From the NCBI RefSeq assembly GCF_963583255.1, contig NC_084813.1:18729799-18793798 (forward strand): 64,000 bases of DNA, given 5' to 3'. A program made the translations under genes and the position numbers. The notes beneath the pieces are model-generated. The model was not told where the DNA came from. It did not search any database and saw only the letters and a program-made list of their open reading frames with translations. Every line of letters begins with the position of its first letter. Positions within the stretch are counted from its first letter, which is position 1. The DNA is from Pyrus communis (Eukaryota; Streptophyta; Magnoliopsida; Rosales; Rosaceae). Positions 48,843-59,785 of this stretch are shown here, one piece after another.

Positions 48843-49169
48843 ATGTCGAGGTTCATCGAACTCCTCTCGCCTCTGCTTATCGTTTTCCTCCTAGTCCAAT
48901 TCACCATCGTCGTCTCTTCTTCCTCTCCGCCAGAACCCTCGTCGACTCCATCGCCGCAACCCGGCGCCGATTCAACTTCACCACCATCTTCATTCCCGAT
49001 TTCTCTCCCTCCATCTCCATCTCCGTCGGCGAGGGTTCGGCCGTCCTCGAGCTACTTGCCGGCGACGATGAGGCGCTGCTGGTCCGAGGGGATGCCCTCC
49101 TTGGCTTGGATCTTGTCCTTGACATTGTCGATGGTGTCGGAGGACTCTCTCTCTCTCTTAATTTCTTGA
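48843..49169 (+). CDS. Possible chimeric open frame inside the Pack-MULE
   Basis: From the ATG at 48843 an open frame of 108 codons runs to 49169. It starts with a hydrophobic stretch of about 25 residues ([16 protein letters not shown]) that looks like a signal anchor, followed by a Ser/Pro-rich segment, and then reads through the antisense ubiquitin fragment in a meaningless frame. I see no family match. It may only be an open frame by chance in GC-rich captured DNA. Confidence 0.2.
   Translation: MSRFIELLSPLLIVFLLVQFTIVVSSSSPPEPSSTPSPQPGADSTSPPSSFPISLPPSPSPSARVRPSSSYLPATMRRCWSEGMPSLAWILSLTLSMVSEDSLSLLIS
49025..49147 (-). pseudogene. Captured ubiquitin gene fragment
   Basis: The minus strand encodes ubiquitin residues of about 18-58: [10 protein letters not shown], then [11 protein letters not shown], and LEDGRTLAD are recognisable. 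Changes from the invariant protein include D for A28, A for D32, S for P38, V for F45 and a stop in place of Gln49. It has no start and ends abruptly after LAD, where other GC-rich text begins. Ubiquitin is virtually invariant in plants, so this is a dead fragment. Confidence 0.9.
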
Positions 49170-49610
49170 AAGATTTGATGATTGAATGTGTATGTGGTTT
49201 CAGTAAGCTCTTACCACAGTGGAAGATCCAAGCTTTTGCACTGATTTCTTCATCTCAGCCAGAGCAAAATCTTGGGTTTTTCATCCAAGCCCAGTGAAGC
49301 AAGAGCAAAGAGGAGAGCAGAGAGAGAGGGAGAATAGAGGGAGAAAGTGTGCGGGGGTAGGGTTTTTTTTGTTTTTTTAATAAATACTTTTATTTAATTA
49401 TTTATGTTAATATTTTTAATGACAAGTGACATTTATCTAAAAATCACATAGGCGCCACGTTATCAGTTAACGGTAGACTTAATAGTTTGACTAACGAATG
49501 TATGAGACTGTCCCAAAATTAACACTTTAGGTATGACTCTGGGACGAAAAAAACTTGATGTACTAAATGTTGAAAACCACGAAACATAAGGATAGGAAAC
49601 AGAGATCAAC

Positions 49611-49655
<45 letters not shown>

Positions 49656-49789
49656 TGGAGTGTAAATAATAAAATCTTACCTAAAAAAATCAATGGCATT
49701 TGTTTTTTCTTCTTTCTAGGATAAGGTTTATGACTTGCCTTTGATTATTCGTTTTCTATTTGAAACTAAAAATTTGTTACTTAATTTTT

Positions 49790-50430
49790 TAAGAGTAGTG
49801 ATAAACCCACCTCACTGTCTTATTTTCCCACCCACCTGTTAATAAAAAAATTTAATACCTAATTTACTCTCTTGTAAAATGACATCTAAGACCAAAGAAA
49901 AGAAAAACCCCTGCTCTCTAGGTTGGCAGGTTCGTTCTTCCCCATCTTCTAGAACAACACACCGCTCTAAATCTTCAAAAAATCAAGTCCCCAGTACCTT
50001 TGGCCATTTTTATTTGATCTGTTTGTTTTTTGTTGTCAGTACCAGCAAACAACCTTGAAAACTAGGATAAAGACTTGTCTGTCCACAATCCACAATCTAC
50101 ATACCGATTGTTGTGAGATGAGCATATGAAGTGGAACATAATGTTCTCGCGGCAGGTGGCGTGCTGGAGGATGGAGAAGAAGTCGAGAAATGTGTAAAAT
50201 GTATTGTATAGATGCGATCCTCGTTGTGCATCTTGATCAATTGAATCGTGTTTTTGTAGATTTTCTTTTACTCAATAAAAATAAAAAGAATTTTAATATA
50301 AAAGGTTATTTTAGGAATAATAGTTGGTTGGAAGATAACATTTCAAGTTTTTAACTTTTTGTGGTGGGTGGGATTATAATGTGGGTGGGGAAATAAGACA
50401 CTGAGGTGGGTCTAGTAGGACTCTTCTTGA
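49790..50430. mobile_element. MITE with inverted ends (candidate)
   Basis: The left end, aagagtagtgataaacccac followed by ctcactgtcttattttcccac, is mirrored by the right end (gtggggaaataagacactga, then gtgggtctagtaggactctt). The interior is non-coding. The arms, about 45 bp, are clear, but no target duplication was identified. Confidence 0.6.
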
Positions 50431-50985
50431 AAGTCACAGAACCCAATTTAATTCGATAGTAGATAGAGTAGACGAAAAGAAGACCAATTGAGATAGAATT
50501 CAACTTTTAAAGAGTTAAGTGACGACTTTTTAATTTTAGAAAGTACAGTACGATTTGAATCTTGTTTTAGGTGGCAAATGAGTAGAACAGACCAATATCT
50601 CTAACAAATCAAGTGTAGAATTAATGGCACACCGCATGATATGTGCTTGATACTTGAATATTGGCTTGAGAAATTTTCTCCATCTTTTCTTATTCTAAAA
50701 TTTAATGGCACACCACGTTTGAACTAATAAATATATTTCGGCCAACCTAGCTTCCTCTGTCTATCGGAGCCAACAAAGAGTATTTCGCGGTGGTGCGGTG
50801 ATGAGATATGAAAGTACAGTGCGATTCAATACTTGTTTTATGATCATACATACGTATTTTTATTTTTTTCATACAATCTTAACGAGTAGTTAAAGTATGC
50901 CTTTTTTTCCCAAAAAGTGAAAGTACTATACACTTTTTCAATGTAACATACAAACATCACATATTATTTATTGATAAAATGAAAA

Positions 50986-52449
50986 GGCTTTTTAGCCAAA
51001 ATGGTCCCTTAGATTTGCATAACACATAACTTTGGTCCTTGAGATTGAAAATTAATAGGAAATGGTCCTTGAGATTGTCCACCATCCATTATTTTGGTCA
51101 CTCCGTAAAGTGGTCACGGAGCTCATACCGGAAATTGAGATTTTTGGCCGGAAGTTTAGGCAATTTTCAAAGCTTCGTAACTCAATCGTTTCTTAACCAA
51201 ATTCAACATATATATATATATGTATATATCAAAATGAAGATAGGAAAGTGTAGAACAAGATTATACCTATTTGGAAGCCCAATAATTGTTGGAGATGGCC
51301 GGAAAATAGCTTGAAAGGTGACTGGTCCACGGGAAAACTGGAAAACTCGCCGAAAACTAGGTAAATTTTAAACGTTCATAACGTCTTCAATACTCAATGA
51401 AATCAAGTGATTCAAAAACAAAAATCATACTTCCTGACGAGACAAAGAGAATGGTACATTTCTCGATGGCTAAGGTGTCATATCCCGGTTCAAGCCCCCA
51501 CCACATCCTCGGCTCAACTCCACCGTAGCACGATATCGTGCTAGGTAGAGATGAAAATATACATATAAGGATTATAGGATCCTCACCCCTGGGTGATGTG
51601 GGATGTTACAATCCACCCCCCTTAGGGGCCCGACATCCTCATCGGCACACTCGCACCGAACGGCATAGTGGCTCTTATACCAAATTGTCACATCCCGGCC
51701 CGGGCCCCCACCATATCCTGGGTTTGACTCTACCGTAGCACGATATTGTTCACTTTGGGCCCTGACCACGCCCTCACGGTTTTGTTTCTAGGAACTCACA
51801 CAAGAACTTCCTAGTGGGTCACCCATCCTGGGATTGCTCTCGCGCAAACTCACTTAACTTCGGAGTTCCGATGGAACCCAAAGCCAGTGAGCTCCCGAAG
51901 GGCCTCGTGCTAGGTAGAGATGAGAATATACATCTAAGGCTTACAGGATCCTCACCCCTGGGCGATGTGGGATGTTACATAAGGTACCATTCTCTTTGTC
52001 TCGTCGGGAGGTATGATTTTCGTTTTTGAATCACTTGATTTTGTTGAGTATTGAAGAAGTTGTGAACGTTTAAAGTTTACCCAGTTTTTGGCGAGTTTCC
52101 CAGTTTTCCCTCAGACCAGTCACCTTTCAGGCTATTTTCTAGCCATCTCCGGCAACTAATGGGCTTCCAAATAGGTATAATCTTGTTCTACACTTTCCTA
52201 TCTTCATTTTGATATATTATGGGCTGAATTTGGTTAAAAAACGATTGAGTTACAAAGCTTTGCCCAAACTTCTGGCCAAAAATCCCAGTTTCCGGTGTGA
52301 GCTCCAAGACCGCTTAACAGAGTTTTTTAACGGAAGAACCAAAATAATGGATGACGGGCAATCTCAGGGACCATTTCTATTGATTTTCAATCTTAAGGAC
52401 CAAGGTTATGTATTATGCAAATCTCAGAAATCATTTTGGCTAAAAAGCC
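50986..52449. mobile_element. Mutator-like long palindrome (foldback element)
   Basis: The ends ggctttttagccaaaatggt and (complemented) the same sequence are flanked by a perfect 9-bp duplication aaatgaaaa (50977-50985 and 52450-52458). The two arms, about 490 and 470 bp, are inverted copies over nearly their whole length with a loop of only some 20 bases. A Cassandra element has inserted in that loop. It belongs to the same family as the 363-bp element at 28348-28710. No transposase is encoded. Confidence 0.92.
51476..51979 (-). mobile_element. Cassandra TRIM, complete, with one 5S-deleted LTR
   Basis: On the minus strand: 5' LTR 51979-51686 (294 bp, 5S-like domain present), internal region 51685-51611 with primer-binding site tggtataagagcc (one change from the usual tggtatcagagcc) and polypurine-like cctaaggggggtgga, and 3' LTR 51610-51476. 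The 3' LTR is only 135 bp because an internal deletion of about 158 bp, between cgatat and cgtgctagg, removed the whole 5S-like part. The element is flanked by the 5-bp duplication taagg (51471-51475 and 51980-51984). It encodes no protein. Confidence 0.95.
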
Positions 52450-52458
52450 AAATGAAAA

Positions 52459-53362
52459 TAAGTTAGATTAATAAATATTCAAATTTAATATAATGGCCGA
52501 TGTTTTGGCATACATCTCTTAAAAGTTAAGACAGATGAGGTTTTGTTGAAATTGGAAGCAGCTTAGCTAGTCTGAATCCCAGGTGGTGTCAAAATTTGGA
52601 TGAACTTTTCGCTAAAATTTCATATATAACCCTAATTTGCTAGAATATTCTCTTGACCATTGATCTTGTTGAACTTTTTCCACTTCAACCAATTTAACAG
52701 CAGTAAATAAGAAAATCAAAAGTAATTTTACATGACTTGCCTTGGATTAATCTATCGAAACAAGTGTAAAATGAACCAATTCATCCACCCCTTTTTCATG
52801 GTTTGGGCTACAATTAAACTCTCAAACATGTCAGTTCAATGTTGTAACGTTTGATACTTGAATATTGACTCGAGGCATTTTCTTTTCTTTTCACTTTCTT
52901 ATCCTGAAAAATTAACAGCAATGTCAGTCTTTAAACCCTAGCCTTATCCACATTATACCAACACCCATCCAATTTTCCACACACAGAAAATAAAAATGGC
53001 AAGAATATAATAATCAATCTACTTGAAAAATTACAAGAAGAAGTAGGAGATCATGGAATAGCATTTCTAGACCTTAATTTTCTTAATTTCCTGCATATAT
53101 AATATGAATACAATTTTACATTATTATATATGCCTCCCACCATTCATCATCCTCCAAATACCTTCCCTACCAAAGGCTGCCCAGTATCCTATAACAGCAC
53201 TAAACGGGTGACACCAACAATTAAAAAAATTCAGTTTACAAATTATCAAATGAATATTAGAGTACCTTTTTATATGAAGTAATGCTACGACCATAATTTA
53301 CAATTTTACAACCATTTTCTGTTTTTTTTTTTTTTTTTTTTTTTTCTATAAGCTAGTTTCCC
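52459..53362. other. AT-rich spacer, 3' side of the DUF868 gene
   Basis: No gene is visible. The part near 53320-53345 is a poly-T run just beyond the stop of the minus-strand DUF868 gene and may lie in its 3' UTR. Confidence 0.5.
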
Positions 53363-54418
53363 TCACTCAATCTTATATGCATGAAGAAACAGGCAGAAGT
53401 CGGAAGATGTTGAGTTACTAGTCTGAGTTGAATAATAAGGACTGCTATTATCACTGTCTATGCCGCCTTTGCCATCTCTGTCGTGATCGCTCTCTGATTC
53501 CGGCGGCCCTGGCTTGAAAATAAACAGCCCATGCCCAGTCCCGGGGCTGCTGAAAAGCCAATCGTGCACGTCCCAGAAAACTTGCACCGGTTGCATGTTC
53601 ACCTGCACGGTCTGATTCCCTCTGAATTTCCACTGCAAATTCTTGACATGAATCAACACAATCCCGTCTATGCTGATCCATATTTCAGGGTCTTTCGAGC
53701 CCGATGTTGAGCTCTCCACGACAATGTCATGCTCTTTTCTATTCTCATCAAACTTCACTCTTGTGGCAAAACTTTTCTTGGCAAACACGTTTTCTTTTTT
53801 GTAGTATAAAAGTGCCTCCACAAGGGCTGGTCTGGATTTTGTTCTCTTGTATGCCTTTTTCTTCATGTCTCCCAATAACAACACAATCTCCTCATCGCAA
53901 ACAAGAGCAACATAAAAGTCAGAACAAGGTTCTGGGCCGCCGCCAAATTTTGCAGAACGAAGATCCCAATAAACCTCCACTTGATTCCCTTCGACCTCGA
54001 ATGACTTATACCCTTTTTTGCTCCAAAAATGCCATGGCTTTAGGTCGATTTTGCACGTATAATGAAAACCGCCGTCTAAGCTATCAATCCGAATGCTGAG
54101 GGAATGGTTCATGAGGTTCTTACACCATATGATCGTCACCTTCCGCCAAAATGTCGCAATATTTGCAAGGTAGACGCAAGTCACCGTGCTTTGTGCGGTT
54201 TTCGTTGTCACAGGGTCTTCTGTGATCTTCTCTGCAAATGGTGGAGGCTCATGTAACGATTGACCTCGTATTGATCGACTCAAAGACTGCATCTTTGCAA
54301 ATGTAGTCAAAACAATAATGCTAGAGTCGCGAAATTTGTTCACCAAAACCGATGTATACTTCCGATAGGAGTTGATGATCGGAAAAAAATATAATAATAT
54401 CGCAGGTTGAATAAGCAT
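53363..54418 (-). CDS. DUF868 family protein
   Basis: A single uninterrupted frame of 351 codons; genes of this plant family are commonly intronless. Family hallmarks in order: AQSTVTCVYLANI, VTIIWCKNLMNHSLSI, WHFWSKKGYKSFEVEGNQVE, VYWDLRSAKFGGGPEP, FYVALVCDEEIVLLLGDM, KKAYKRTK, KSFATRVKFDE, HDIVVE, QWKFRGNQTV and PVQVFWDVHDWLF. The C-terminal tail (about residues 300-351) is Ser/Asp-rich and variable, as usual. The first Met is at 54418, but Met43 (54292) may be the true start, because family members usually begin shortly before the conserved block and the first 42 residues look unlike it. The biochemical function of DUF868 proteins is unknown. A GA-rich leader lies upstream (about 54757-54810). 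No defect is seen, so it is probably functional. Confidence 0.92.
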   Translation of the reverse strand: MLIQPAILLYFFPIINSYRKYTSVLVNKFRDSSIIVLTTFAKMQSLSRSIRGQSLHEPPPFAEKITEDPVTTKTAQSTVTCVYLANIATFWRKVTIIWCKNLMNHSLSIRIDSLDGGFHYTCKIDLKPWHFWSKKGYKSFEVEGNQVEVYWDLRSAKFGGGPEPCSDFYVALVCDEEIVLLLGDMKKKAYKRTKSRPALVEALLYYKKENVFAKKSFATRVKFDENRKEHDIVVESSTSGSKDPEIWISIDGIVLIHVKNLQWKFRGNQTVQVNMQPVQVFWDVHDWLFSSPGTGHGLFIFKPGPPESESDHDRDGKGGIDSDNSSPYYSTQTSNSTSSDFCLFLHAYKIE

Positions 54419-54756
54419 GGGGATTGAGGATGAGAAAGAGATGTGTAATGTTTAAGGTTTGATCGGTAGCAATTTAATAATCAAATATTTATTGCCACCT
54501 CCATTTTCATGTGCTACACCAACAAATATGTAAAATTGTTGGGTTAGCAATCATTGAATAGGTTAGGTAAAAGTTTCACATTGATTTTTTTTTTTTTCTT
54601 TTTCAATTGTGGATCTTGAAATCTAATGCTAATGAGAATGAAAAGGGATTGGATATTTGGAACTTACAACTTAACCTCTTGGGATCTTTGGGATTCTTGG
54701 TGCCCTTGGATATGGCCTATTGACATGGATGGAGATTGAGGAGAAACTGGTTTGTC

Positions 54757-54812
54757 AGAGAGAAGAGAGAGAGAGAGAGGGGTTGGTGAAGAGAGAGAAA
54801 GAGAGAAATGGA
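54757..54812 (-). repeat. GA/CT-rich tract upstream of the DUF868 gene
   Basis: An imperfect (GA)n tract about 340-390 bases upstream of the start codon. On the coding strand it is CT-rich, a common feature of plant 5' leaders and core promoters, but no transcription start can be placed from sequence alone. Confidence 0.5.
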
Positions 54813-55414
54813 AGAGGCAGTTTGTTTTGGGGAGAAAAAAACTCTCCATTTTAAAGGCTATAATCTAAGAGGTTGCCGAAACAGAAGGGTTAGTTAACAA
54901 AACAAGATCTTTTACTATTTCTATTTACAGCTTCCTCCTTATCAATTTGCTTTCTGTTTTTTGGTTTAGCTTTGGAGGAAACTAAGAAAAGTAAATTAAA
55001 TCCGTCTATGGTACATAGTAAAAATTAAATAAGGTATCGGTACAATTTAAATTGAACGTTAAATTGCAATGCATTGGTAGAAAATAATATTGTCTATGTA
55101 ATATGGTGCGGGTTCAATCCTTCCAACTGTCCTTCCCTTTCTTTTGTCAACTGATAGATTTTGTTAAATTAGATATTAGATTAGTCATATCATCAAGCAA
55201 GGGCTCAACATCTTTCCACCACTGTGGTAAATGACCACTTGCACTCTCCTTCCCCTTAACAACTAACTATTAATCCACTAATCCGCACCAAATGAAAAAC
55301 CATTCACCTGTTATCCTTTAATATACTTGAATGTGAAAGCTTATCCATTCCAATCTGATCATAGAGAGCAGCAAAAAAAACTAATCATATCTATGTTCGT
55401 TATAGGCCAAACTC

Positions 55415-55745
55415 GTTGGAGTCCAACCCAAGAAAATAATCTAAAAAGGAGAGAATGTCAATGTTGGTGTAGAAAAATTCGAGTCTTCCAATTCTCTACC
55501 AACAACTAATCTACCATCAATTAATGAGAGAGCAGAAGGATTTACCTGCAAAAGACACTTGGACACTCACTAATCTTGTAATCTATCAATGAGAGAGTGG
55601 AGGGATGTGTCTTTTGCAGGTACATCCCTCCACTCTCTCATTGATGAATTACAAGATTAGTTGTCGAAACAGTTAGAAGGGTTGGAGGTCTGGGTAAAGG
55701 TGGAGGCTCAATTACACGAATTGGAAGACTCGAACTCCAATGGAC
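55415..55745. repeat. Foldback structure with strong central hairpin
   Basis: Nested inverted repeats: the outer pair includes ttcgagtcttccaatt (55478-55493) and aattggaagactcgaa (55719-55734). The inner pair is 55571-55608 against 55622-55659, 38-base arms with only two mismatched positions around a 13-base loop (gtcttttgcaggt). The loop sequence itself is complementary to cctgcaaaagac at about 55547-55558. It could be a MITE or a transcribed hairpin; no target duplication was established. Confidence 0.8.
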
Positions 55746-55856
55746 TCCTTGAATGTGCCCCCTAGCCAAAATATAGAGGGAAGCTGAAGATTTTATCTCC
55801 AATCATACGGGCATCTCCAATGCAAAAAATGCAAAATTGAGGATGTAAACAGATTG

Positions 55857-57400
55857 ATAAGTGCATTATTTGTTATTATTTCATATCATTTATCTTTATG
55901 TTTTGTTAATTAACGAATTGGTCCTAAAAGAACCTTATTACTTTCTTTTCCTTAATTTCAGCCAATTTGCACACTTAGAATGTTTTTGGTGATAATTCGA
56001 CTTTCCAGAGGAGTTTTGATGCAAAGCCAATTGGAGAAGGAAGTTAAGAGGCTGAAGATCGTTATGTTCGAATTTCATAATTTTCCACTGAGCCATTCAT
56101 CCAATTTCACAAATCCATCCCACAAAAGTTGTTTTCCTGTTAGAAATGTGCAGCTGTAGGAGAAAGATGATTTGAAGGCATTCCTTCCTAGTGGTGTGCG
56201 ATATATGCCTGGAAAGATAACAAATAAAGCTACGTTTATCATATTTTTACAGAATTTTCTAGAAGAGAAATCGACCTCAAACTTGGCGTGCAATTCAGAT
56301 GACGTGTTTTCCAAGCCACGAAGGATTCTTTCCTAGTTTCTCTCATTGATTATTTAGGAATTTGTTTTCTTTTAGGATAGTTTCTACTAGACTTTTTAAG
56401 GTTTTACTAGAATAAATATAGTGCCCTAGGCTATCTCAAAAAGTGAACTTAGTACACAAAAATTTGTCCAAAGTGAAGGAGGGAAGCTTAGTGTGCATTT
56501 ACCATTCTTTTGCGGGTTTTATCTTCTTCCATGACTTCTTTTGTGATTTTTATTATGATTATGTGTAACTAAACTACTTTTCTAAGGTTTTTGATGAAAC
56601 CATGACATGATTATTCCTGAAGTATCTTGTTGACTATTATTCGATTACATGCCATATTTAATTCTTAATCTTTGTGTTTAATTTATTCTAGTTTCGAATG
56701 TTCTTGTGACTGGCCATCATTGTGAACTTGTTTTAGATAATTAGATAAATCTAAGAGGATGACTAATTGATAATTAGATAAATCTAAGAGGATGACCAAT
56801 CAATTAAACTTATTGGAACTAAGATTAGGAAGAGTAGATAAACTAGTGAGGATGACCAATATCAAACTAGTCCTACTTGGTTGACATGATTCTTCAATGC
56901 TTAATGGGTTTTTATATGTTTAACTGTATGCCTAATCAATATAGTTGTCACGAATAGACACACGAGTTGATGTCTGACCACGGATTAATTCATATATTAG
57001 AATGAACAACCTTAAATATTTGGCAGGGTAATTGGATAGTAATCAGCTTGAAGAAAAGGGAATAGGATTGTTATCGGTGGATTCATGACCTTAGGCTTTC
57101 ATCTTATTAATTTGTTTAAACCTTCATTCGTTGTGTGTTTTTGTTAATTATATTCCTCATTTGATATTAAGTTGGAGTTTTAATTATTTTTAGCAATCAA
57201 TTAATCAATCATTTGTTTCCTAATTAAGTTAAGTTTCGCGTAATCAGCTAGTTAAATTGGTATTAAAAGCAATCCCTATATGATCGACCTCGTATTTGCA
57301 TATATTGCTACAATTGATTCATGCGCTTGCAAATTAAATTTAGTTTAAATTAATCTATTATTTAGGTTAGTTTAAATACACATCACGGGTCCTTTGCATC
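55857..57400. mobile_element. LTR-like degenerate sequence
   Basis: A non-coding AT-rich block starting tgataagtgcattatttgtt and ending near gcgcttgcaaattaaattta and acacatca. The style (tgataa start, a bgacctcg-type phrase and gcttgcaa near the end) is that of long plant LTRs, perhaps a solo LTR of a Ty3-like element. Two near-copies of gataattagataaatctaag occur at about 56737 and 56769. No target duplication or coding domain is found, so the assignment is tentative. Confidence 0.35.
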
Positions 57401-57419
57401 TCCGATTGCATAATTTTTA

Positions 57420-57696
57420 TAATAACTGAGGAAGTATAATAGCTTAGCATACACCTCATGCCATGTCAGCTAGAGTTAGTTACAAGTTAGTTGGTTAAGA
57501 AAGAGAGTGTAGAGTCATCAATTGTGAGCAGCTATATATAATAATGCAATCGAGAATCTTTTAGATTGATGTAATTCAGAAAGACTATTCAGTTTCTTCC
57601 TCTCTCTACTTCTCTCTTCATTTCTCTCTTCGCTGATTTTCTGTATTTTCTGACTTTCTTCTGCTAAATTCATCTGAAGACTCCTGAATGTTAAGA
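57420..57696 (+). repeat. Copia-2 5' LTR
   Basis: 277 bp, starting taataactgagg and ending gaatgttaaga. The ends are not the usual TG...CA. Confidence 0.88.
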
Positions 57697-57709
57697 TGGT
57701 ATCGAGCCA
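57697..57709 (+). other. Copia-2 primer-binding site
   Basis: tggtatcgagcca directly follows LTR 1, an initiator-Met tRNA type site with a one-base gap relative to the commoner tggtatcagagcc. Confidence 0.85.
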
Positions 57710-58198
57710 ATGATTTTGCTGTGAGGACTAAGGGTTGCTACGTCTCGGTGGATTTGTTGATATTTTTCTTGTTGCTCCATCAATGGCGATTTTCTTTGTG
57801 TTGGGGGCTGACAGTGGCAGATTCAGGTGAAATTGTTCTCATTTTCTTGACCTAATTTCTAGGTATCTCTGTGATTATTGGTAGTTGTTGGAAAGTTGTG
57901 AGAAAATATGTCTGTTTGGAGACACGAAGCCATTTCTTGATTTTTGATTTGTAGTGGGCACAAAGCCATTGTTGATTACTTCGTTGTAGATTGTTGAGGG
58001 CACGAAGCCATTCCTTGATTCTTGTAGTTTGTTGTGGGCATGAAGCCGTTTCTTGATTAAGTTTGATTCAGTTTCGTAATTCTGGTTTCTTGGTTGATCT
58101 TTTACTGTGGTTGAAGGTATTGAATTGGGTATTTGTTTACTTGATTGAATTGAACTTCTGTGTGAAGAATCTTTGCTATTTTACAAAGTGTACACATA

Positions 58199-59731
58199 AT
58201 GTCATCATCATCTGTGAAAGTAGAGAGCCTTTTAGGCATGTTGACAATCAAGTTGAATGATAAAAATTTTGCGAAGTGGGTGTTTCAATTTACTTATGTT
58301 CTCAAAGGTTATAAACTGTTTGGCCATTTTGATGGTTCTATTCCATGTCCACCAAAGTATGTAGTGAGTGTGGATCAAGGGGTCACTAATGCAGTTTCTG
58401 ATGCATTCTTGGGATGGGAGTCTGTGGATCTTGCTCTTCTAAGTTTGTTAATTGCTACTTTGCCGGATGAGTCAATTGAGTATGTGTTAGGGTCTAGAAC
58501 TGCAAATGAAGCTTGGATCAATTTGCAAGATCGATATACATCTGTTTCTAAAGCTCGGGTTAATACCCTTAAGACAAAATTTCAGACCATGCAAAAAAGA
58601 GCAAGTTCGATTGATCATTATTTGTTTCGTCTTAGAAATATTAAAGATCAGTTAATAGCAGCTGGAGAAGTAGTGAGTGATAATGATTTCATTGTTGCAA
58701 CATTGTCTAGTTTACCAAGAGAATATTCTGTTATAAAAACTGTTATTTTTACAAGAGATACACCTATGACACTAATAGAGTTTAGGGAGCAGCTATTGTG
58801 TGCAGAAAGAGAAGCTGATTCCGTTATTCATAATTTGTCTCCAAATAATGCTGGATTGTATATGCAAGGGCATACTGGGTCAAGTTCTTATTCTCTAATG
58901 CATCAAAGGTCTTCTAGTAACTCTGATAATGTCCCTTGCATCACTGGAGGTACTTTGACACCAATACCAAGTGCAAGTTCTATTTTTGGAGGACATTATA
59001 GTGCAGGAGAATCATCCTCCAATGCTGCACAGATGCCATATCCTGTTCCATAGTCTCAAGCACATTATAGTTCAGGAATATCATCTTTAAATGCTACACA
59101 GATACCATATTCTTTTCCACAGTCTCAACCTCCAATATATATACCTTTTCCACTGTCTCAAACTTTAGTGATGTTTCCTTCTTCTTATCCTTTTCCACTG
59201 TCTCAAGATTCAGTGTATCATGAGGGTGCAAATGCTTATGGTTTTGTGGGGACAACAAATACTCCAAGACAGTTTAATAATAATGGTTCTCGACCTCAAT
59301 ATGGCTCTAAGACTAATGGGAATGGTACTTCCAGATCTCAAAATTATGGAAACAATAGAGGTGGTAATTCTGAGGGCAAATCAAATGGAGGAAGCTGGCA
59401 ATCTTGGACTGGTTATATTGAGACAAAGTCTAATATAGTGCCTGAGTGTCAGATTTGTTTCAAAATAGGGCATATATCACCTAGTTGCTGGAGAAAATCT
59501 ACCCAACCAAGCTTAGTAGGACAAGTCCTGGAATGTCAAATTTGTGGCAAGAAAGGGCACAGTGCATTAAATTGTTATCACAGAAATAATTTTGCTTACC
59601 AAGGGACACCACTTGTTTCTACTCTCACAGCAATGCAAGCCCAAGCTCTACCAACAGTCTTGCCCAATGATTCTTGGATTATAGATACAAGAGCTTCACA
59701 TCACATGACTGCAAACGCTGAGTCTTTGTAA
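58199..59731 (+). pseudogene. Copia-2 gag and protease remnant
   Basis: From the ATG at 58199 a 284-codon frame encodes a UBN2-type gag (NFAKWVFQFTYVLKGYKLF, then SLPREYSVIKTVI), ended by a stop at 59051-59053. The same frame continues with a Gly/Asn-rich stretch, two CCHC zinc knuckles (CQICFKIGHISPSC near 59447, CQICGKKGHSALNC near 59534) and the protease start WIIDTRASHHM near 59675, in which the catalytic DSGA has become DTRA. A further stop lies at 59729. Both the stops and the protease change make it non-functional. Confidence 0.92.
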
Positions 59732-59785
59732 CAAGTTACTTCATATACGAGAAATGACAAGATTACAATTGGCAATGGTGAAGGT

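Larger units (their letters stand above)
48069..49613. mobile_element. Candidate Pack-MULE with long inverted repeats
   Basis: Arms of about 170-190 bp at 48115-48285 and 49415-49590 are inverted copies (ttttcaacattta, gtcatacctaaagtgttaat, aagtct...cgttaactgat). The outer limits, about 48069 and 49613, fall in T-rich sequence, so a 9-bp duplication could not be confirmed. The roughly 1.1-kb GC-richer interior is unlike the arms and contains a fragment of a polyubiquitin gene in antisense (49025-49147), the pattern expected of a Mutator-like element that captured host gene pieces. The element ends about 100 bp upstream of the start codon of the minus-strand gene at 46251-47963, so it may sit in that gene's promoter. 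Confidence 0.65.
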
